DNA from: Spirosoma luteum DSM 19990
GTDB lineage: Bacteria; Bacteroidota; Bacteroidia; Cytophagales; Spirosomataceae
Direction: 5' to 3'
DNA length: 64,000 nucleotides
Assembly (NCBI RefSeq): GCF_000374065.1
Contig: NZ_KB893249.1
Coordinates: 96,052 to 160,051 of the forward strand
Shown in pieces: positions 8,700 through 19,500 of this stretch (positions within the stretch are counted from its first letter, which is position 1; each line of letters opens with the position of its first letter). Below the pieces are notes generated by a model. That model made no database searches and was not told the origin of the DNA. It worked only from the letters and a program-made list of their open reading frames with translations. The position numbers and the translations under genes were made by a program.

Positions 8700-10241
8700 A
8701 TGAGTAGACCAGCCAACGTGATTCCGGTGTTTGTATTGCTGTCATTCCTGACGGTTATTCAGGTATCGTTCCGGCAGCTGGACAAGCACGAAGGCGCCCA
8801 ACTGGCCCGGCAGTATTGCGGCTCATGTCACCTGCCACCCAACCCTAAAAGCCTGCCCAGCCCCATCTGGCAACTGAATGTGCTACCAGCGATGGGCAGT
8901 TATGTGGGCATTCGCTACATGGGCTACGACCCGTATTATAAGCTAAAGCCAGAAGAAGTTATCCGGCTGAAAGAAGCGCATATATTTCCCGAAAAGCCGG
9001 TTATTGACGACGAAACGTGGCAGAAAATTGTGGCCTACTACGTCGAAAACTCCCCTGCCAAAAGTCCACTCGATTCAACGCGACGTTACCGCAGTAAGCC
9101 CCTTTCGCTGTTCCGTGCTCAACCCGTAGCACTGGGCAAACCAACGGGTTCGCTGGTAACCGCCGTTGCGTTTGATTCACTCCGCCAGGAGCTATGGGTG
9201 GCCGAACCGGACAAACTTTACCGCTGGAATTACACAAAGGGACTAACCCATAATTACGACCTGCCCGGCACGATTGTAGACGTATCCTTCCGGCCAGACA
9301 ACCGGTTGTTTACCGAAATTGGTACGCTGCTCCCCTCCGAAATCGCCAAAGGGTCTGTTTTCTCCTTCACCGGCGATAGCCTGAAAGCCATCCTGACCAA
9401 TAGTCATCGGCCGGTCTGTTCGTTGCTGGTGGATTTGAATAATGATGGGACCGATGAGTTGATTACGGCTAACTATGGTCATCGGACCGGCTCGCTTTCG
9501 CTGTACACCATTCATAACCAGAGTGATAACTCAGATGAACTATCGGAAACGGTATTACTGAAGCAACCGGGGGCTATTAAACTGTATGCGAGGGATATGA
9601 ATAATGACGGCCGGAAGGACATTATTGCTCTGTTTGCCCAGAACGACGAAGCCATCTATATTTTCTACCAGACGGGTAATCTGCAATTCAGGGCCGAGAA
9701 AGTGCTTCAGTTTGAACCGCAGTACGGCACCAGCGATTTTGTCTTGCTGGATTATAACAACGATGGCATCAACGATATCGCCGTTGTACACGGCGACAAC
9801 GCCGACTATTCGTATTGCCTCAAACCATTTCATGGCCTTCGCCTGCTGCTGGGCACTAAAGACCATCACTATAAAGAAGCGTTCTTCTACCCACTATACG
9901 GGGCCACCCGCCTACAGGCCGACGATTTTGATCAGGACGGCGATATTGACTTTGCCGTTTCAGCCTTTTTTCCGGAACTGACGTATCTGGCTACGGAGAG
10001 TTTCGTATTCCTGGAAAACACTAACGCCAGTCGGTTCCGGTTCACAGCCCGCACCCTGAACATGGCTACTCCCGTTAAATCACTCACTCTCGAAAAAGCG
10101 GACATCGATCACGATGGCGACCAGGATTTAATTCTGGGACAGTTCGGGTATTCGCCGGTAGCGGTGCCCCCGGCTTTGCAGCAGCAATGGGATACGGTTC
10201 CTTATAAACTCGTCGTGCTCATCAATCAACTCCGCCCCTAG
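8700..10241 (+). CDS. Cytochrome c motif plus FG-GAP repeat protein
   Basis: The 513-residue product has an N-terminal hydrophobic signal (about residues 6-22) followed by a single c-type haem attachment site CGSCH (C40, C43, H44) and a candidate axial-ligand region NVLPAMGSYVG. From about residue 130 it becomes a beta-propeller-like series of FG-GAP/VCBS repeats with calcium-binding-like loops: NNDGTDE, NNDGRKD, NNDGIND, DQDGDID and DHDGDQD. Proteins of this kind are exported; the propeller probably binds a ligand or partner while the haem domain transfers electrons. It probably works with the redoxin encoded just upstream. It converges on the chitinase gene with a 16-base gap and no terminator. 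Confidence 0.8.
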   Translation: MSRPANVIPVFVLLSFLTVIQVSFRQLDKHEGAQLARQYCGSCHLPPNPKSLPSPIWQLNVLPAMGSYVGIRYMGYDPYYKLKPEEVIRLKEAHIFPEKPVIDDETWQKIVAYYVENSPAKSPLDSTRRYRSKPLSLFRAQPVALGKPTGSLVTAVAFDSLRQELWVAEPDKLYRWNYTKGLTHNYDLPGTIVDVSFRPDNRLFTEIGTLLPSEIAKGSVFSFTGDSLKAILTNSHRPVCSLLVDLNNDGTDELITANYGHRTGSLSLYTIHNQSDNSDELSETVLLKQPGAIKLYARDMNNDGRKDIIALFAQNDEAIYIFYQTGNLQFRAEKVLQFEPQYGTSDFVLLDYNNDGINDIAVVHGDNADYSYCLKPFHGLRLLLGTKDHHYKEAFFYPLYGATRLQADDFDQDGDIDFAVSAFFPELTYLATESFVFLENTNASRFRFTARTLNMATPVKSLTLEKADIDHDGDQDLILGQFGYSPVAVPPALQQQWDTVPYKLVVLINQLRP

Positions 10242-10257
10242 TAGCCAGTGGATGGCA

Positions 10258-11412
10258 TTACCACAATCCCTGCACCAGTTTGTTCAGTAGTTTATCCTGC
10301 TCCAGATCGTGGTTATACTCCCAAAACATAACCCCGGCCAGTTTTTTGGCTTTCACGTAGTCAATCTTGGGTCCGAATGATTCCTCATCAGCGTAAGAAA
10401 TGAAGGTTTTCAATGTTGGATTCCATAGGTATGGAGCCTTTGCATCATTATCCCAGTAGCGCACATACCCGTTTTTGTTGATATACTGCTCCGTCAGCTT
10501 GTCATGACTGATAAACGAATGCTCCCCCGCAGCCGGTTGAAAAAGGCCGTTGTTCTTATCCTGCACCTTACCCCAGCCTCGTCCGTAGAACGGTAGGCCC
10601 AGTACAATTTTACCCGCAGGTATCCCCGCCCGGATGTGGCCGTCCACTGCATCGGCAGAACTGTTACGCGACTGATCACCCAGTTTAGACTGGTACAGCG
10701 GACTATGATGGCCCGTAACAACATCATTCCCATGATAGAGGTCATAGGTCATGATATTAACGTAATCCAGATACGCCTGCGCCTTACCCAACTCCGTATG
10801 GCTCACAAAAGCGGTGTCGCCACCGGTAGCCGCTGTGAGCAGGTAATGGTTAGCATCGGTACGATTGTCCCGCTTTCCCTGCACATCCAGCCCATCCCGG
10901 ATTGCTTTTAAGAACAGGGTAAAGTTTTGCTTGTCGACAGGTCGAAAAATATTGCCCGCACCCACCTGCGCCGGATATTCCCAGTCAATATCAACCCCAT
11001 CGAGCTTGTGTTTAACCAGTAAATTCACGGCACTAGTAGCAAATTTCGTACGGGCCGCATCGGTTAGAGCCGCATCCGAGAAATACTTGCAGCCACCCCA
11101 TCCACCAATGGAGATAAGTATTTTCAGCTTCGGGTTGGCGGCTTTTAGTGACACGAGCGTAGCCAGATTGGCCTCATCCTTCTTCGATAGGGGGGCCAGT
11201 TCGCCATTTTGGGCGGGCACGGCGAAAGCGTAGTTGATGTGTGTCAGTTTGTTGGGATCAATCTGGCTTTTGGTCCAGCCATTACCCGTTACGTACCCAA
11301 TAATAACGTACGGTTTTGTTGCACTCGCTGGCTGTCCGCTCACAGACGAACTGGTAGAGATGGTCAGTATCTGAACGCTGACTGTGGCCAAAAGAAGGAG
11401 CAAAAACTTCAT
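10258..11412 (-). CDS. GH18 chitinase-like glycosidase
   Basis: The 384-residue product has a signal peptide (MKFLLLLLATVSVQI...), which decides the start at 11412 over the upstream in-frame ATG at 11469. The GH18 catalytic motif DxxDxDxE is complete as DGVDIDWE, with catalytic acid E145. ILISIGGWGG (the SxGG motif), YVNIMTYDLYHG and VMFWEYNHD also match the family. It would hydrolyse beta-1,4-GlcNAc polymers or related glycans by substrate-assisted catalysis, in the periplasm or outside. No chitin-binding module and no C-terminal sorting domain are seen. It is divergent from the SusC gene, sharing an AT-rich 232-base control region. Confidence 0.93.
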   Translation of the reverse strand: MKFLLLLLATVSVQILTISTSSSVSGQPASATKPYVIIGYVTGNGWTKSQIDPNKLTHINYAFAVPAQNGELAPLSKKDEANLATLVSLKAANPKLKILISIGGWGGCKYFSDAALTDAARTKFATSAVNLLVKHKLDGVDIDWEYPAQVGAGNIFRPVDKQNFTLFLKAIRDGLDVQGKRDNRTDANHYLLTAATGGDTAFVSHTELGKAQAYLDYVNIMTYDLYHGNDVVTGHHSPLYQSKLGDQSRNSSADAVDGHIRAGIPAGKIVLGLPFYGRGWGKVQDKNNGLFQPAAGEHSFISHDKLTEQYINKNGYVRYWDNDAKAPYLWNPTLKTFISYADEESFGPKIDYVKAKKLAGVMFWEYNHDLEQDKLLNKLVQGLW

Positions 11413-11644
11413 CTGAAAAGGGTATGAGTAATTATGCTTATTTAACAATAAAATTACAGTAAAGTCCAATAATAGTAAATATTTTAAAATTCTTAGATAT
11501 GTTTCGAAATATTTTTAAAAATAAGAAGATATTTGCGGGTAATCTCATTTACACCAAATAGTATGGAGATCAACAAAAACTACTATTTTCGTATAAGTGA
11601 CAGACACGTAATTATTATTACTTAACCAACTAGCAGTCCTACTT
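11413..11644. promoter_or_regulatory. Divergent AT-rich control region, chitinase/susC
   Basis: This 232-base spacer separates the oppositely oriented GH18 and SusC genes, so it should hold both promoters. It is strongly AT-rich and contains a perfect 14-base palindrome (TATTTTTAAAAATA, 11510-11523) and a 10-base one (ATTTTAAAAT, 11481-11490). No complete TTG-N19-TAnnTTTG promoter was found; TATGTTTC at 11498-11505 is a near match on the plus strand. Confidence 0.4.
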
Positions 11645-14600
11645 ATGAGACAAAAACTACGCGAAACCTTCAAGGAGGTTTTACTCTTTCTGGGCGTCTG
11701 GAGTTTGCTGGCCCTATCGCCTGCATTTGCTCTCGACAGCGAGGTAACGGGGCGGGTAACGGATGAAAAAGGCACCGATGTAATTGGCGCTTCTGTCACC
11801 ATCAAAGGCTCTACCCGTGGTACCAATACCGATGCTAATGGCCAGTATAGAATCAGTGTTCCCGATGGAAATGCAGTGCTGGTATTCTCCTACATTGGCT
11901 ACAACAAGCAGGAGGTAACCGTTGGAAACCGGTCGGTTATCGACGTAAGACTGGAGCCCGGCAGTTCTGTTCTGGACGAAGTGGTGGTAACGGCCCTGGG
12001 CGTAACCAAAGATACCCGCAAAATAGGCTATGCCGTTACTACGATCAATGGTGATGCGCTGACCAAAGCCCGCGAAACTAACATCGGTAATTCACTGGCG
12101 GGCCGGATAGCGGGTGTAAACGTGAAAGGAACCAATGGTGGGCCGGGCGGAACATCCAAAATTCTGCTCCGGGGCGTTCCCAGTATCAACTCGCCGGGTT
12201 CTCCCCTTATCATTATCAATGGCGTACCCATGGACAACACCCAGCGGGGTAGTGCCGGTGAGTGGGGTGGTGCCGATGGTGGCGATGGCCTGGGTAATAT
12301 AAACCCGGACGACGTTGAAACCATGACGGTATTGAAAGGTCAGGCTGCTTCGGCGTTGTATGGCGCGAGAGCCTCGAACGGGGTTATCCTGATTACGACC
12401 AAAAAGGGGAAGCGTGGAGATTACGCCGTCGACTATAATATGAATCTGGTGGCCGAACAAGCCATCAACTACACGGATTTCCAGTACGAATACGGTCAGG
12501 GAATCGGTGGCGCAAAACCTGCTACGGTGGCAGCCGCTCAGGCAACGGCGCGTTTTAGCTGGGGTGCTAAACTGGATGGGACGCAGGCTATCCAGTTTGA
12601 TGGCAACCAGTATGCATACTCGGCCCAGCGCGACAATATCAAGAACTTTTACCGAATGGGGTCCACCTTTACCAATACGGTATCGGTTACGAAAGGGGGC
12701 GATAATGGCTCGTTCCGTCTGTCGGCATCCAACCTCGACAATAAGTCAATTCTGCCCAATAGTGGGCTGGGTCGTAAAACCTTCACACTCACCATTGACC
12801 AGAACGTAACGCCTAAGCTCAGTGTGAGCGTACTGGCCAACTACATCGACGAGAAGGTGATGAACAAGCCAATCCTGAGCGATGGTCCGATGAACGCTAA
12901 CAACGGGCAGCTGTTGGCTACCAACATCGACGAGCGGATTCTGTCTCCGGGTTTTAATCCGATAACGGGCCGGGAGATTATTTTCAGCGATGATGAGTAC
13001 GTTACCAACCCGTACTTTGTTCTTAACCAGTTTGTCAATGATGTAAGCCGGAAGCGGTTGATTTCGATGCTGTCTACCCGGTATCAGTTTGCCGACTGGA
13101 TTTATGCGCAGGGACGTGTTGGCTACGACAATTCTGCCGACCGTATCTTCAAGGTAACCCCTTACGGAACAGCTTTCTCGAATGGTACGAAAGGAGGGCT
13201 GGACGAACTATCAAACGCCCAGCGTGGGGAGTTGAACATCGACGGGTTGATTGGTATCAACAAATCAATCACGTCCGATTTGACCCTCGATGCCCTTCTG
13301 GGCGGTAACATCCGGAGGAACAACTACGAGAAAATCGGCGTGAGCGGTAGTCCCTTCGTACTGCCTTACCTGTACAGTTTCAACAACGTTGTCAATTTTG
13401 GCCGTAGCTATGATGTGGCCAATACGGAAGTGCATTCGGGTTATTACAGCGTTGACTTAGGCTATAAAAACTTCCTGAACATTACCACAACGGGTCGGTA
13501 TGATGCGTACTCGACCCTACCATCGTCGGCACGGACCATCTTCACGCCCTCTGTAAATGCGGCCTTTGTTTTCAACGATTTCCTGAAAATACCAAGCCTG
13601 AGTTTTGGTAAGCTGCGGGCGGGTTACGCCGTTACCAGTGGTGAACCCACCACCCCTTATGGTACCAGCATATACTACGGCGTAGGCAACGCCATCAATA
13701 GCATTGCAACGGGTAATTTCAGTTCTAATCTGCCCAACCTGTTTTTGAAGCCGTTCACCAAAACCGAACTGGAGGTTGGCCTGGAGCTGAAGTTTTTCGG
13801 CAATCGCCTGGGCTTCGATCTGGCTTATTACACCCAGCAAACGCACAACGAAATCCTGCCGGCTCAATACAGTGCGTCGACCGGATTTACCAGTGGTGTG
13901 GTGGGCACCGGTTCCATCCAGAACCGGGGTCTGGAAGTGCTGATAACGGGCACTCCCCTCAAGACTGCCAGTTTTGGCTGGAACACCTCGCTTAACCTCA
14001 CATCGGTACAAAACAAAGTGCTGCAAACCGATGCCAACAATAACCCAATCGGCTTGGGATCCAACCGGGCCACGCTGGGCAATGCTACTACGGCGTTTGT
14101 AGTGGGTGAGGCCGGGCCGCAAATTCGGGCGTACGACTACAAATATGCCGCTAACGGGCAAATTGTGGTGGATGCTTCCGGGCTACCCGTTCGAGGAGAA
14201 TTAGTCAATTTGGGTACCGTTCTGCCAACGCTTTACGGCGGCTGGAATAACGATTTCACCTACCAGGGATTCAATCTGTCGTTCCTGATCGACTACAACT
14301 ACGGTAATAAAATCCTGTCGGCTACTGAAAACTACGCTTACCGCCGGGGGCTACACCAAGCCACACTGGTAGGTCGCGAGGGCGGTATCACTACGGGCGT
14401 TGCAGAAGGGGGCGCAGCCAATGCGGTTACAGCCACCGCTCAGGCTTACTACACGGCCTTAGCCAACAACGTAACCAAAATCAGCGTAGTGAACGGTGAT
14501 TTCATCAAATTCCGTCAGTTCTCGTTAGGCTATACCATTCCGGCCAGTGTACTGACCAACGTACCGCTGATTCGGACGGTGAGCGTATCGCTCGTGGGCA

Positions 14601-14746
14601 GAAACCTGTTTTACATCACCAAAAAGGCGACCAACATTGACCCCGAATCTACGTTTGGAGCCAATCTGCAATACGCCGGTATCGAAGGCGCCAGCCTGCC
14701 CGCATCCCGTACGTATGGCTTCAACCTGAACATTAAGTTTAAATGA
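11645..14746 (+). CDS. SusC/RagA-family TonB-dependent transporter
   Basis: The 1033-residue product is an outer-membrane barrel importing an oligosaccharide or other ligand using TonB energy. It starts with a signal peptide, then a carboxypeptidase-D-regulatory-like (CarbopepD_reg) domain beginning VTGRVTDEKGTDVIGASVTI, then the TonB-box-like LDEVVVTALG near residue 115. The plug domain follows with LLRGVPSI, PLIIINGVPMD and SALYGARASNGVILITTKKG. The remainder is the 22-strand barrel, ending in the typical C-terminal FNLNIKFK. Length is normal for SusC. It overlaps the SusD gene by four bases, so the pair is translationally coupled. The ligand cannot be deduced from sequence. Confidence 0.95.
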   Translation: MRQKLRETFKEVLLFLGVWSLLALSPAFALDSEVTGRVTDEKGTDVIGASVTIKGSTRGTNTDANGQYRISVPDGNAVLVFSYIGYNKQEVTVGNRSVIDVRLEPGSSVLDEVVVTALGVTKDTRKIGYAVTTINGDALTKARETNIGNSLAGRIAGVNVKGTNGGPGGTSKILLRGVPSINSPGSPLIIINGVPMDNTQRGSAGEWGGADGGDGLGNINPDDVETMTVLKGQAASALYGARASNGVILITTKKGKRGDYAVDYNMNLVAEQAINYTDFQYEYGQGIGGAKPATVAAAQATARFSWGAKLDGTQAIQFDGNQYAYSAQRDNIKNFYRMGSTFTNTVSVTKGGDNGSFRLSASNLDNKSILPNSGLGRKTFTLTIDQNVTPKLSVSVLANYIDEKVMNKPILSDGPMNANNGQLLATNIDERILSPGFNPITGREIIFSDDEYVTNPYFVLNQFVNDVSRKRLISMLSTRYQFADWIYAQGRVGYDNSADRIFKVTPYGTAFSNGTKGGLDELSNAQRGELNIDGLIGINKSITSDLTLDALLGGNIRRNNYEKIGVSGSPFVLPYLYSFNNVVNFGRSYDVANTEVHSGYYSVDLGYKNFLNITTTGRYDAYSTLPSSARTIFTPSVNAAFVFNDFLKIPSLSFGKLRAGYAVTSGEPTTPYGTSIYYGVGNAINSIATGNFSSNLPNLFLKPFTKTELEVGLELKFFGNRLGFDLAYYTQQTHNEILPAQYSASTGFTSGVVGTGSIQNRGLEVLITGTPLKTASFGWNTSLNLTSVQNKVLQTDANNNPIGLGSNRATLGNATTAFVVGEAGPQIRAYDYKYAANGQIVVDASGLPVRGELVNLGTVLPTLYGGWNNDFTYQGFNLSFLIDYNYGNKILSATENYAYRRGLHQATLVGREGGITTGVAEGGAANAVTATAQAYYTALANNVTKISVVNGDFIKFRQFSLGYTIPASVLTNVPLIRTVSVSLVGRNLFYITKKATNIDPESTFGANLQYAGIEGASLPASRTYGFNLNIKFK

Positions 14747-16356
14747 AATCAATCATGAAAAAAACGCTCATAGCCATAGTATTCCTGACCGGGCTGTTGC
14801 AGGTGTCGTGTACGGAAAATTTCGATGCACTCAACACCAGTCCAACCCAGTCATCGGCGGCAAGTTTCGACGCTAACCTGCTGCTACCCAGTATTGAGTT
14901 CAACAGTGCTAACACGTTAACCGGGTATGCAGGGGCTATTCTGTTCCAGAGCATGTGGGTACAGATTCTGTCCTCTACCAGTTCCGGAGCGGCCACGTAT
15001 TACTCCAACGGCGATAAATACGTGATTTCGAGCAACACGAACGCGTATATTCAGAGTGTCTGGAATAACGATTATAGTGCCGCCAGCTACGCTTTCCAAA
15101 TGGAGCAGCTCACGGCCGATAAGCCAGCGCTGGTTAACCTGAACAACATTGCCAAAATTATGCAGGTGTACTGTTTTGCAACCGTTACGGATGTGTATGG
15201 CGATGTACCTTATACGCAGGCTCTCCAGGCTAAATCGGGTACGACACTACCCGCCTACGATTCGCAGCAAAGTATTTATATGTCGATGCTGGCCAAACTT
15301 GAAACCGCTACGGCTGCTTTGAGTGCTGCGTCTCCATTACCGACGAATGACGCGTATGCCTACAAGGGCGACGTCAGCAAATGGAAAAAATTTGGCTATT
15401 CGATGATGCTCAAATTAGCCATGCGTCTGACCAAGGTGGACCCCGCTACGGCTAAAACCTACGCCGAAAAGGCCGCTGCCGGGGGTGTGTTTGCCAGTAT
15501 CGATGATGACGCTTACATTATGTCCGACAACTCGAAAGGGTTTACCAATGGAAATGGTGCGGCCCTGAGTACGCTGGCCGACATTTACTCGGTGCGCTGG
15601 AGCAAAACGCTGATTGACTACCTGAAGGCTACCAATGACCCGCGCCTGAGTGTGTCGGCTGAGGTGCCTCCCGCTGGCTTAACTGCTAACCAGAGCATTG
15701 ACGTAGTGGGCGATAAGACCCCGGCTGCGCAAATAGGCCAGCCCAATGGCTACGACCTGAACGGGGGCGCCACCGACATAACCAAGGCTCCCAATTATCC
15801 GGGTGGTACGGGGACAGGGGCCGATGCTACCCCCATCGGGAAATATTCGCGTCCTACGCTGATCTACCGTAACCGCGACGCGCCAATATTTGTGCTGACT
15901 TATGCGGAGACCGAACTGCTGCTGGCGGAAGCCGCTACTCGTGGCTTTACTGTACCGGGCACGGCCGCCAGTCACTACAAAAATGGCATAGTAGCAGGCA
16001 TATTGTCGCTGGCCAAATATGGTGCGACAGCCGCCATTAGTCCAGCCGTGGCAACCGCTTATGCTGATGCCAATCCGCTGGTAGCGGCCAATGCGCTCAA
16101 GCAAATCAACGAGCAGTATTGGGCTACCACTGGCCTGCAAATGAACTTTGTAGCCGCCTGGAACAACTGGAAACGGTCAGGATTTCCGGTGCTGACCCCC
16201 GTAAATTATGCCGGCAACTTTTCGAATGGCATGATTCCCCGTCGGCAACCGTACCCAACCGGCGAAGCAACGCTGAACGCGGCTAACTACAATGCCGCAG
16301 TTGGTAAACTGACTGGCCCATCAGACTGGATCACCCGGATGTACTGGGACAAATAG
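14743..16356 (+). CDS. SusD/RagB-family surface lipoprotein (SusD-like_2)
   Basis: The 537-residue product is the substrate-binding lid lipoprotein partner of the preceding SusC. The N-terminus is a lipoprotein signal with lipobox LQVSC, followed by TENFDALNTSPTQ. The pattern of the SusD-like_2 subgroup is visible: an early ASFDANLLLPS, AKIMQVYCFATVTDVYGDVPYTQAL (TPR-like helices), WKKFGYSMMLKLAMRLTK, and a late NEQYWATTGLQMNFVAAWNNWKRSGFP. The start may be 14743 (overlapping the SusC stop as ATGA) or the ATG at 14755; both give a workable signal. A strong terminator follows. Confidence 0.94.
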   Translation: MKSIMKKTLIAIVFLTGLLQVSCTENFDALNTSPTQSSAASFDANLLLPSIEFNSANTLTGYAGAILFQSMWVQILSSTSSGAATYYSNGDKYVISSNTNAYIQSVWNNDYSAASYAFQMEQLTADKPALVNLNNIAKIMQVYCFATVTDVYGDVPYTQALQAKSGTTLPAYDSQQSIYMSMLAKLETATAALSAASPLPTNDAYAYKGDVSKWKKFGYSMMLKLAMRLTKVDPATAKTYAEKAAAGGVFASIDDDAYIMSDNSKGFTNGNGAALSTLADIYSVRWSKTLIDYLKATNDPRLSVSAEVPPAGLTANQSIDVVGDKTPAAQIGQPNGYDLNGGATDITKAPNYPGGTGTGADATPIGKYSRPTLIYRNRDAPIFVLTYAETELLLAEAATRGFTVPGTAASHYKNGIVAGILSLAKYGATAAISPAVATAYADANPLVAANALKQINEQYWATTGLQMNFVAAWNNWKRSGFPVLTPVNYAGNFSNGMIPRRQPYPTGEATLNAANYNAAVGKLTGPSDWITRMYWDK

Positions 16357-16370
16357 AACACATAACGACC

Positions 16371-16410
16371 CGACCCGGCACTAATTCAATTCCTGCCGGG
16401 TCGTTTTTTT
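16371..16410 (+). terminator. Terminator of the susCD unit
   Basis: A perfect 10-bp GC-rich stem (16371-16380 with 16394-16403) and 13-base loop are followed by seven T residues at 16404-16410. This is a canonical intrinsic terminator and separates susCD from the downstream VCBS gene. Confidence 0.92.
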
Positions 16411-16447
16411 ACCGTTATAGCTTTCACTTCATCAACAAATTGTAGCC

Positions 16448-16481
16448 TAGCCGGATGGGGGAAATTTCCTGCATCCGGCTA
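16448..16481. promoter_or_regulatory. 34-base palindrome before the VCBS gene
   Basis: A nested palindrome is centred between 16464 and 16465. The outer arms TAGCCGGATG (16448-16457) and CATCCGGCTA (16472-16481) match perfectly, and the core GGAAATTTCC (16460-16469) is a perfect palindrome on the same centre; only two position pairs between them fail. It lies 33 bases before the next start and abuts a promoter-like TAACTTTA. It could be an operator for a dimeric repressor or an mRNA hairpin; the shared centre favours an operator. Confidence 0.5.
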
Positions 16482-16513
16482 ACTTTACTTACTGGTTCGT
16501 TATAGGAGCATCT

Positions 16514-19500
16514 ATGAATACACTGTTTCTCCCCTTAACACCGCTCAGAAAACACTGCTATAGGGTACTTACGGCCGCTTTGTGCCTGCTTGCTTCACCC
16601 CTCCTTGCCCAAACGACACTTTTTCAGCTTCTTCCCGCTTCCAAAACGGGTATCGACTTTACCAATCAGATTGACGAAAACGAAAGCCTGAATGTGCTGG
16701 CTTACGAATATTTTTACAATGGCGGGGGCGTAGCCGTTGGCGATATAAACAACGATGGCCTGCCCGACCTTTTCTTCACCGCCAACCTCAAACCGAACAA
16801 ACTCTACCTGAACCTGGGTGGGCTAACATTCAAAGACATCACTACCGAAGCAGGTGCAGCACTCGCTGGCCGGTCCGGCGGCTGGAAAACGGGGGTCAGT
16901 ATGGCCGATGTAAATGGTGATGGACTCCTCGATATTTACGTGTGCTACTCCGGTAAAACGGACGACGATAAGCGCCGGAATCAGCTTTTTATCAACCAGG
17001 GCAAATCAGGTAGCGCAGCCGTTCGATTCATTGACCAGGCAGCCCAGTATGGTCTGGATGACCCCAGCTACAGTACGCAGGCTACTTTTTTTGATTACGA
17101 CCGCGACGGCGACCTGGATATGTTTCTGCTGAACCATAACGTCAAAAAATACGACAACATGGAGCTGGCCCGACTGCACGGCGAAACAGACGAACGGGCG
17201 GGCAACAAACTCTACGAAAATCAGAAAGGGCATTTTGTCGATGTCTCCAAAAAAGCGGGCATTTTCCAGTATCCACTCACCTTTGGCCTGGGCATGATTA
17301 CAGCTGATGTGAATCAGGATGGCTGGCCCGATATCTACGTCACCAACGATTATAACGAACCGGACTACCTGTACATAAACCAGAAAAACGGCACCTTCAA
17401 AGACGAAACACAGGCTCGCTTCCGGCACCTGTCCCAATTCTCGATGGGGGTCGATATTGCGGATTTCAATAACGATGGCCTGCCCGACGTAATGACCCTC
17501 GATATGTTGCCGGAAGATAACCGGCGGCAGAAACTGCTCCAGTTGCAGGAAAACTACGAATCGTTTGAGCTGATGGTGCAGCAAAAACTCCAGCACCAGT
17601 TCATGCGGAATATGCTGCAACTGAATAACGGCGATGGCACTTTCTCCGAGATTGGACAACTGGCCGGGGTATCTAATACCGACTGGAGCTGGTCTCCCCT
17701 GCTGGCGGATTTTGACAACGATGGCTACAAGGACCTTTTCGTAACTAACGGCTACCTGCGGGATTACACCAACAAGGATTTCCTGAAGTACTGGGGCGAT
17801 TACAAAGTGCGGAAAGCCATTGACCGGGAACCCGTCCAGCTCATGGATTTGGTAAAAGCCATGCCCTCAACCCGTATTCCAAACTACATTTTCCGGAATA
17901 ATCACGACCTTACCTTTACTAACAAGCAGCAGGATTGGGGTGTAAATACGCCCGCTATCTCCAACGGGGCCGTCTACGCTGACCTGGATAATGACGGCGA
18001 CCTCGAACTGATTGTCAACAACATCAATGAACCGGCTTTTGTCTATCAGAACCTAAGCCGGGAGCAGAACAAGTCGGCCTATCTCCAGCTAAAACTCGTG
18101 GCAACGGGGAATAACCGAAACGCCGTGGGCGCGCAGGTAACGGTGTATGCCGGAAAAAACCGTCAATACCAGGAGTTGAACCCCGTTCGCGGATACCTGT
18201 CCAGCCAGTCGGGTACCCTGCACTTTGGCATGGGCACCGCTACCGTAGCCGACTCTATCCGTATCATCTGGCCCGACCAGTCCCGGCAATCACTCACGCA
18301 GGTGGCCATAAATCAGCAGTTGACCATTCAGCAGCAGGCCACGCCGGAACAGAAAAAAAGTCCTTCGCCCAAACCGGTAGAAACCGTTTTAACGAAGGTC
18401 GACCCCATGTTGCCATACACGCACGAGGGCTACACCGAAAATGACTTCAAACGCCAGCCGCTCATGCTCTGGATGTACTCGCACACGGGACCGGTACTGG
18501 CAAAAGGAGACGTTAACAAAGACGGACTGGATGACCTCTTTACCAGTGGCGACCAGCAAAAAACGGGAGCCGTGTGGATTCAGCAGTCGGGGGGTACATT
18601 CAAAAAAGACGAGGGACTGACTATCGGCGACGAAACCGTTTCGGCTGTTGCGGCCGCCGTTTTCTTCGATGCCAACGGCGACGGATTCGATGACCTCTAC
18701 GTGGCTAAAGGCGGCTATTCGCTGTTTGAGGTCAATACGCCATCCCTACAGGACGAGCTTTTCCTGAATGATGGCAAAGGCCATTTGAGCCTGTCGCAGA
18801 ACCGGCTTCCTAACCTGAGTGCCAGCAGTAAATCCTGCGTTCGGCCCTGGGATTATGATGGCGATGGCGACCTCGATGTATTTGTGGGCGGGCGGGTTGT
18901 TCCGGGGCGTTACCCTGAAGCCCCTCTATCGTACCTGCTTCAAAATGACGGTAAGGGAACGTTCACCGTTATCCAAACACCTTTCTCAACAGCTGGCATG
19001 GTTACCGATGCCAAATGGGCCGATATGGACAGCGACGGACGGGCCGACCTGGTGATGTGTGGCGAGTTTATGCCGGTCAAAATCTACCACAATACCACCG
19101 CTGGTTTCGTCGACAAAACCGAACAGTACTTCCCGGAAGCAGCACCCGGCTTCTGGTTCTCGCTGGCCATCACTGACCTCAACGGCGACGGCAAAAATGA
19201 CATTGTTGCCGGCAATCTGGGGACCAATTCGCAATTAAAAACGTCCGTTCAGGAGCCGGCGGAATTACTCTACGCCGACTTCGATGATAACGGCTCCATC
19301 GACCCGTTTTTCTGTTTCTATATTCAGGGCAAAACCTATCCGTTTGTCAGTCGGGATGAATTGAATGATCAGCTATACGGTATGCGCCGGAAGTTTGCCT
19401 ACTACAAGGATTACGCCAATGCCACGGCTACCGATATTTTCCCCGCCGAAGCACTGGCTGGTGCCAAAAAGCTAACCGTCACCGAAACCCGCTCTGTCTG

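Noticed and set aside
13517..14161. 214-codon minus-strand frame inside SusC
   Set aside because: Antisense shadow of a clearly coding susC; composition mirrors the sense codons.
17006..17659. 217-codon minus-strand frame inside the VCBS gene
   Set aside because: Mirror of the repeated Asp/Asn-rich loops; not a gene.
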